64,000 nucleotides of DNA from Knoxdaviesia capensis (Eukaryota > Ascomycota > Sordariomycetes > Microascales > Gondwanamycetaceae): positions 2,034,144-2,098,143 of the forward strand of contig LNGK01000002.1 of assembly GCA_001510575.1 (NCBI GenBank). The letters are read 5' to 3'. Below are positions 59,215 through 64,000 of this stretch, piece after piece. Under the pieces are notes generated by a model. The model had not been told where the DNA came from. It searched no databases and saw nothing but the letters and a program-made list of their open reading frames with translations. Made by a program: the position numbers and the translations under genes. Position 1 is the first letter of the stretch. Each line of letters starts with the position of its first letter.

Positions 59215-59719
59215 TATCCCGAGAGATAGAGAAACACAGAGATGCCGCTGGTGACATTTTGGAAGCATTCCAGACTGTATCACAGACAAAATATGTGCCG
59301 GGCACCGCGCAAGGCTGTTTGGGCGCGCATGCAAGTGACCAGTGGCCACGCTTTTTTCTTGTGTTGTGCTGCAGATCTCGGGCAACAACAGGCTGTGTTG
59401 ATGTGCATGCACGTCGTACGCCACCTGTGCAGGACCTGTGAGCCCACAACGTCCTTTGACTCCTTTCTCCCTCCACCAGAGCTGAGTGGGAGAGAGAGTG
59501 GGACACCACATGGAACTCCTGTCCTTTGCCTCAGGGCCTGGACAATGCCCTATCGCAGCTGTGCCGCTGGGAGGGCCAGGGCAGACAGCGGAACCACAAG
59601 CAAGATACGGGATGCTGCTATAGGCAAGTTGGGACAGGGGGCGGCAGGGAGGATGAGGGTTTCGATCTTATTAATGAGCATCTTATCGTGGCGTTTTAAA
59701 GGATACAGTCGCCGTAGAG

Positions 59720-59752
59720 TGTACTGTCCTGTACAGTAGTACAGTACAGTAG
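59720..59752. repeat. GTACAGTAC-type repeat, first copy
   Basis: Overlapping GTACTG/TACAGTAC units that could form a hairpin. A related run is at 60322-60345, and a single GTACAGTAC is at about 61463. Confidence 0.75.
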
Positions 59753-60321
59753 TTCCTCAAGGGCCCTGGCTAGATTTGATATTAAATCACGCTTGCTTGG
59801 CTGCGGATGTCGGTGTGGGGGAGATTTCTTCAATCAAGCCCCAAGTAGTGCCAAAAACACACAAGAAGGCCTGGAACTTCGCCTAGCTCGGTCGGAGTTT
59901 GCATCAGGTGTATCAACCAGGACACCAACACACCACGGGCTTTTTGTTTGCGCATGGGAACCCTCTTTCACTTATCCCCGTGCTCTTCTCAGAGCACTGT
60001 GTAACGGGGCCCAAAGGAACCCTTGCTGAAGCGTTTCCTGCGAAGAGATAGATGAGGCTATACACCCCCTTCAGAGTTGCATTTTGCTACCAGTGGGACT
60101 CTGGTAGACGGCCAGCGAAGCCCGCTTGCTCATTGGGTGTTCAACGCCTGGATATCGGCCACGGTCGCATCCACATGGCATCCAAGCCAAGGCGCAAAGC
60201 TGGGGGGGGGAAGGGGACATTTAATTACTCGCAATGTCAGATTATTTGATTTTATTTCCAGCGGATGAGGGAGGGGAGATTATATTTGGTTCCCTGTTCG
60301 CACGATTGATGATACCAGCAG

Positions 60322-60345
60322 AGTACAGTACAGTACAGTACGTAC
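60322..60345. repeat. GTACAGTAC-type repeat, second copy
   Basis: Four overlapping AGTAC units ending in CGTAC, about 0.6 kb from the first copy. Confidence 0.75.
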
Positions 60346-63300
60346 CACCAGCGCATGCTGAGAGAAGGGAACAACAACCCGCGACAGAAAACGCCATGGC
60401 GTCTCTCAGACCTGCACACTTCTTTTGTGTTTTCGTTTCGGGGTTTCCTTTTCCTAAATCCTCACTCTGGAACGGACGACAGGGGTAAAACGTGGTTGAT
60501 GAAAGGATCACGCCTGCGCAAGTCAGTCGACAACCGCGTGTGTACCAGTCAGTCTATTAGATAGAGTAATTAATATAAGATGATCCTCGGATAGCGACAG
60601 ACTACTTACACACCAACGAAAGCCACGTTTTTGGTGTTGGGCATGCATGTCGCTGGGTGTCTTGCTTTCCTTTCCTTTCTTTTCTTTTCTTTTTTTTGCT
60701 GCCATCTCGTAAAATGTTTGGTTTGGCCATACAAACACCCCCTGGCTCTCTCACCAACGAAACCTAAGGCAGTTGGTTCGGGACATACCACTCCAACCCT
60801 CAAGAACGGCGAAGTGTTGGCCTGATTTGGCATGGCAGTTTCCGCCTCCCAAGATGCTGCAGCAGTGGGGAACTTGGTGAGCCCGTTGCCTTCAGGCACA
60901 GGCTGCATGTCGGACCAATCGTGGGCCAAGTGCAGAGGGCATATCAATACGCATCACATGGTATGCAGAGTCCATTCAGATGTCTGTGTGTGTGCGGATT
61001 CCACGGCCATAAGGCTACGATGGTTTATGAAAATGCTTTTGTCCGCCAGTGTCCGCCAGCCATGTCAAAAGATTGACTGAGCTGACATTTCGTATCAGCA
61101 CATCGTTACTATCATTCACAACAGAACACCTTGGATGCGGTCTTTTTCCTCTTTTCTTTTCCACCAGGCCTTCTGTTATTGTGCGGAATAGCTTGACCGA
61201 CCAGTGAAATTTCCAAGTAGGGGAAACAGGCAGGGAAACTTCTCATGCAGTTGAAGGCGTTGCAGCATCTCCGGCCCTGATTGGACAGATATCGAGATAC
61301 CATCACAGTGCAGTTCTGCAGAGAGTGTATAAACATAGCCGGCCAGGGAAATACCCGACGATGGGGATTATCAGCAGCCAGGGGGGCCCAAAAGACAGAG
61401 ACGGGGAGAGAGAGTGTGTGTGTCTTCAAGGCTGGGACAAGTGTGTCCGCGGGTTTGATCTCCCCGTATGTACAGTACTTTGCATTTTTGCTTTTAAATT
61501 TCGACGGGGTTTACCAGGCGCGGAGAAGATCGCCGTGGCGATCTGGCATCATATGTGTGCCAGATATATTTGGTGCCCTGGACGTCAAAGAGAGGTTTTA
61601 TGCATAACACGGACACCATGGCTAAATGGCTTCGAGAACACAGGCATTGAGTTGTTGAGCATTGCGTTTGCTTTCTGCCCGTCAACCTGGATTTCGATTT
61701 CTTTGGATGAACATGAGGCGATTACATCTAGATGAAATGTCGACGAGAGACACCATGTCTATTGCTCGTGCATATTTTGCCGTCTGCCGCCTGGACTGCC
61801 GATTTGCAGGACCGGATGGCCGGTGGTAGATTAATCCGAATTACTTCGTTCTTGGGGGAGCTATCGGCCGTACAACGCTGGTCTGTGTGACCAAAGATTG
61901 TGGGTATTCCTGTAGGCACAAGGCTGTGTGGTGTGTGGCATTTGTCCAGAAGCCACGCAATCCGGGTGCCTCGAGACCAGCAATAGAAACAGCAATATAT
62001 TGCGAGGGCTGGAGATATGCCCGGGGGATTTCCAAGGTTGCTTTTCAACTTTTCCCCGCGATGATATACGATACACCTCCGAAGGACCCATTTTTGGGGG
62101 GGAGAGGGGGGAAGAAGTGTCTTGTCACAAGATTGACCCTAACGTTGTATTCTGTCGATGTTTCTTGTTTTCTAGAGAGAAAAGTCGGGTGTGAAGAATT
62201 TGATGGCGGTTGACAGGGCCGAATCAATGCGGACGCACCCCAAAGGCGCTGCCACAGTGGTACCGACGAGGCGAACCAAATATGCAGAAGGCGAAAGAGC
62301 AACAGAGATGCTCCAAAGCATGAATCAACCAGTCCTGATAGAGTACCAAGTCCAGCCCCGTCTCTCGACCCTTTCCAACGCCGGGTCCTTCGACGATTGA
62401 TTTGCCGCAGGCCCCATCCCCATGTCGATATGGAACCTCCCTCTGCGGGATGGTCAAGCAGTTGTTCACTTACTTCCAAGAAGGTTCTGCCGAACCGGAA
62501 CCAACAAACGACCGAGAACCAAACCGTAAGCACCAGTGGTTTTTTTTTTTTTTTCATTTTTTCCTCCGACGCAGATCACTCACTGTGAGGGAGGCCGGAT
62601 GGCTAGCTCTGCATGTGCCACCCAGAGAACCAAGCATGTAGGTGGAGGACAAAAGATCCAGAGAGAACCAGCCGCCGGGGCTTGTGATGACCTTTTTCTT
62701 GCTTCTTCGTCCTTTTTTGGGGGTCCCCTGCAAGCTGCCTCTTTTGGCCGTCGAACCTCCGCTTTGACCGGGCAATGCAGGAGGAGGGGGAGGAGGAGGA
62801 TGAGACTTGCTACGGGTAGTTTTCTGTACAGGAGAGACGGCGCGGAGCTCTCTCGCACTTGTTCGCCCTCCCGCAGTCATGCCGATGATGATAAACACAC
62901 ACTTACCTGGGGTGACAATCATGGCCCACCCCCCCTCCGTGCTATATGTCTCGGTTCTCTGGGTGTCGGCTAGGTTGCACTCCCTCTTCGAAGTTCCGGG
63001 TCTCCGTTAACAGGTACTGGCAGACTGTCCGAAGTTGGATCTGCATACCACGCCCGGGTCTCGGCGGTAGCCCTGAGAATCTATCGAATGTTGGTGAGAT
63101 CACCCCATTTCGGTTTGCCTTCATGCTCTGATTTTCTATCGTTCAGCCTCACCAGCAGGTCTCCGACAATCGTTGATGCAGAGGACCAGTGCTAAGAGAA
63201 AGAGAGAGAGAGAGAGACAGAGAATGGAATTAAGCCTTGATCCAGTGAAGTCAAAGTCACATCATCCATCCATAGCCCCAGCATCCAACGAAGAAGGGGC

Positions 63301-64000
63301 AGGGACAAAAATAAGAATCCAAGAGAAACCTTCTGGAAGGATTCTCAGTGTGTTTCCCCTGGCCCTATCCCTGCAGCCTCTTCTTTAAGCGGCATGTCGG
63401 CTGAGTGTGTGTGTGTGTGTGATCAAAGCAGGCCACACACTAGTTTCTGTGTTCTATGCAACATTCCATGTCTCTCACCTCTCATCATGGGGTCTCAAAA
63501 ACTGAGAAACTAGCTGGTTATCTCTGCCTCTCTCCTTTCCCCAACAACATTGCTTCCCTTCTAGAAGCACCAGAAAAAAGGGGGGGAGGGGACAGAGAAC
63601 TTGGCTTGGGCCATGCTCGGCTCCCACCGCTCTCCTTCATCTCTCTTCATCCAGATACTTACCCTGGGGCCACTGGCGAAGAGCGAAGAACGGGGGGTGG
63701 GCAAAGAGATAAGAACGAAGAACGAAGAACGATATGCGGCTTGCAGCAACTAAACGAGCCGATTCCCGCACTCCTGCACTAGGAAGCTCCTTGTTCGCGA
63801 AGAAGAGGGGGAACGGTGGGCGCTGGGCGCTGGGCGGTCAAGTCGAGCTTGGTGAGTGATTTTAGTGTTGCTCTGTTGGGTAGGGTCTTCTGTCCAGGGG
63901 ACACGAAAGAGGATGTTCTGCAGCTGCTTCTACGGAGTCTTCGGGCTTTCTAGCTGGAGCAGGGATGCCGTGAACTCTCTCCCCCTCCCCTCCCCAATCT

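Larger units (their letters stand above)
54252..64000. other. Gene-poor right end, upstream of ganB
   Basis: Almost 10 kb without a gene I can support. About 54660-57000 is purine-rich on the plus strand, as expected if it includes a very long ganB leader and promoter on the minus strand. From 57 kb on, composition is mixed with simple repeats, including (TG)n at 59159-59184 and GTAC-type repeats at 59720-59752 and 60322-60345. Open frames are short and overlap on both strands, as in non-coding DNA. A non-coding transcript cannot be excluded. Confidence 0.45.

Noticed and set aside
61281..61735. Overlapping frames of 108 and 136 codons near 61.5 kb
   Set aside because: Two frames of similar length over the same bases, including a (GT)n stretch, indicate chance.

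Overview
This is nuclear DNA of a filamentous ascomycete, most likely a member of the Eurotiales (Aspergillus/Penicillium group). The evidence is short spliceosomal introns with fungal signals (GTAAGT/GTATGT donors, CTAAC-type branch points, pyrimidine-rich acceptors), moderate GC content, and recognisable orthologues of Aspergillus genes: areB-type GATA factor, culA, sakA/hogA, ganB and glycogen phosphorylase. I cannot fix the species. Exon models were built by hand from splice signals and reading-frame continuity; every multi-exon model closes in frame.

Layout, left to right. 1-3762: a long pyrimidine-rich leader and a membrane-anchored GNAT acetyltransferase (+). 4163-6136: a complete but internally deleted Ty1/copia retrotransposon on the minus strand, with two 213-bp LTRs, a 5-bp target duplication and strong repeat-induced point mutation (RIP) in part of its length. 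6801-8303: svf1 (+). 9177-10115: an unrecognised five-exon gene (+). 14226-17165: areB (+), with a 916-bp intron that looks like a second promoter. 21445-23151: an unrecognised acidic, serine-rich, probably tail-anchored protein (+). 23555-24525: a mitochondrial K+/H+ exchange-related protein (-). 26145-27579: a phospholipase D regulator of the Srf1 type (-), divergent from culA (29923-32986, +). 35101-38020: avl9 (+). About 39131-39363: a tRNA-like, probably Pol III unit. 40221-42103: the stress MAP kinase sakA (-). 45109-48243: glycogen phosphorylase (-). 52579-54251: the G-alpha gene ganB (-). 54252-64000: almost 10 kb without a convincing gene.

How the genes relate. Several belong to nutrient and stress signalling: areB (nitrogen regulation), sakA (osmotic/oxidative stress), ganB (carbon sensing through cAMP/PKA), glycogen phosphorylase (mobilises the reserve used downstream of those signals) and svf1 (survival under oxidative and cold stress). 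Avl9, Srf1 and Svf1 act in membrane traffic and lipid metabolism, and CulA is the scaffold of SCF ubiquitin ligases. From memory, sakA, ganB and the glycogen phosphorylase gene are also close neighbours in Aspergillus nidulans; I could not check this here.

I did not find a convincing new multi-gene system. The best leads are the internal areB promoter, the tRNA-like Pol III unit at 39.2 kb, the mosaic RIP pattern and protease/RNase H fusion in the copia element, two conserved-looking but unidentified proteins, a GC-AG intron in avl9, and the pyrimidine-rich leader in front of nearly every gene.
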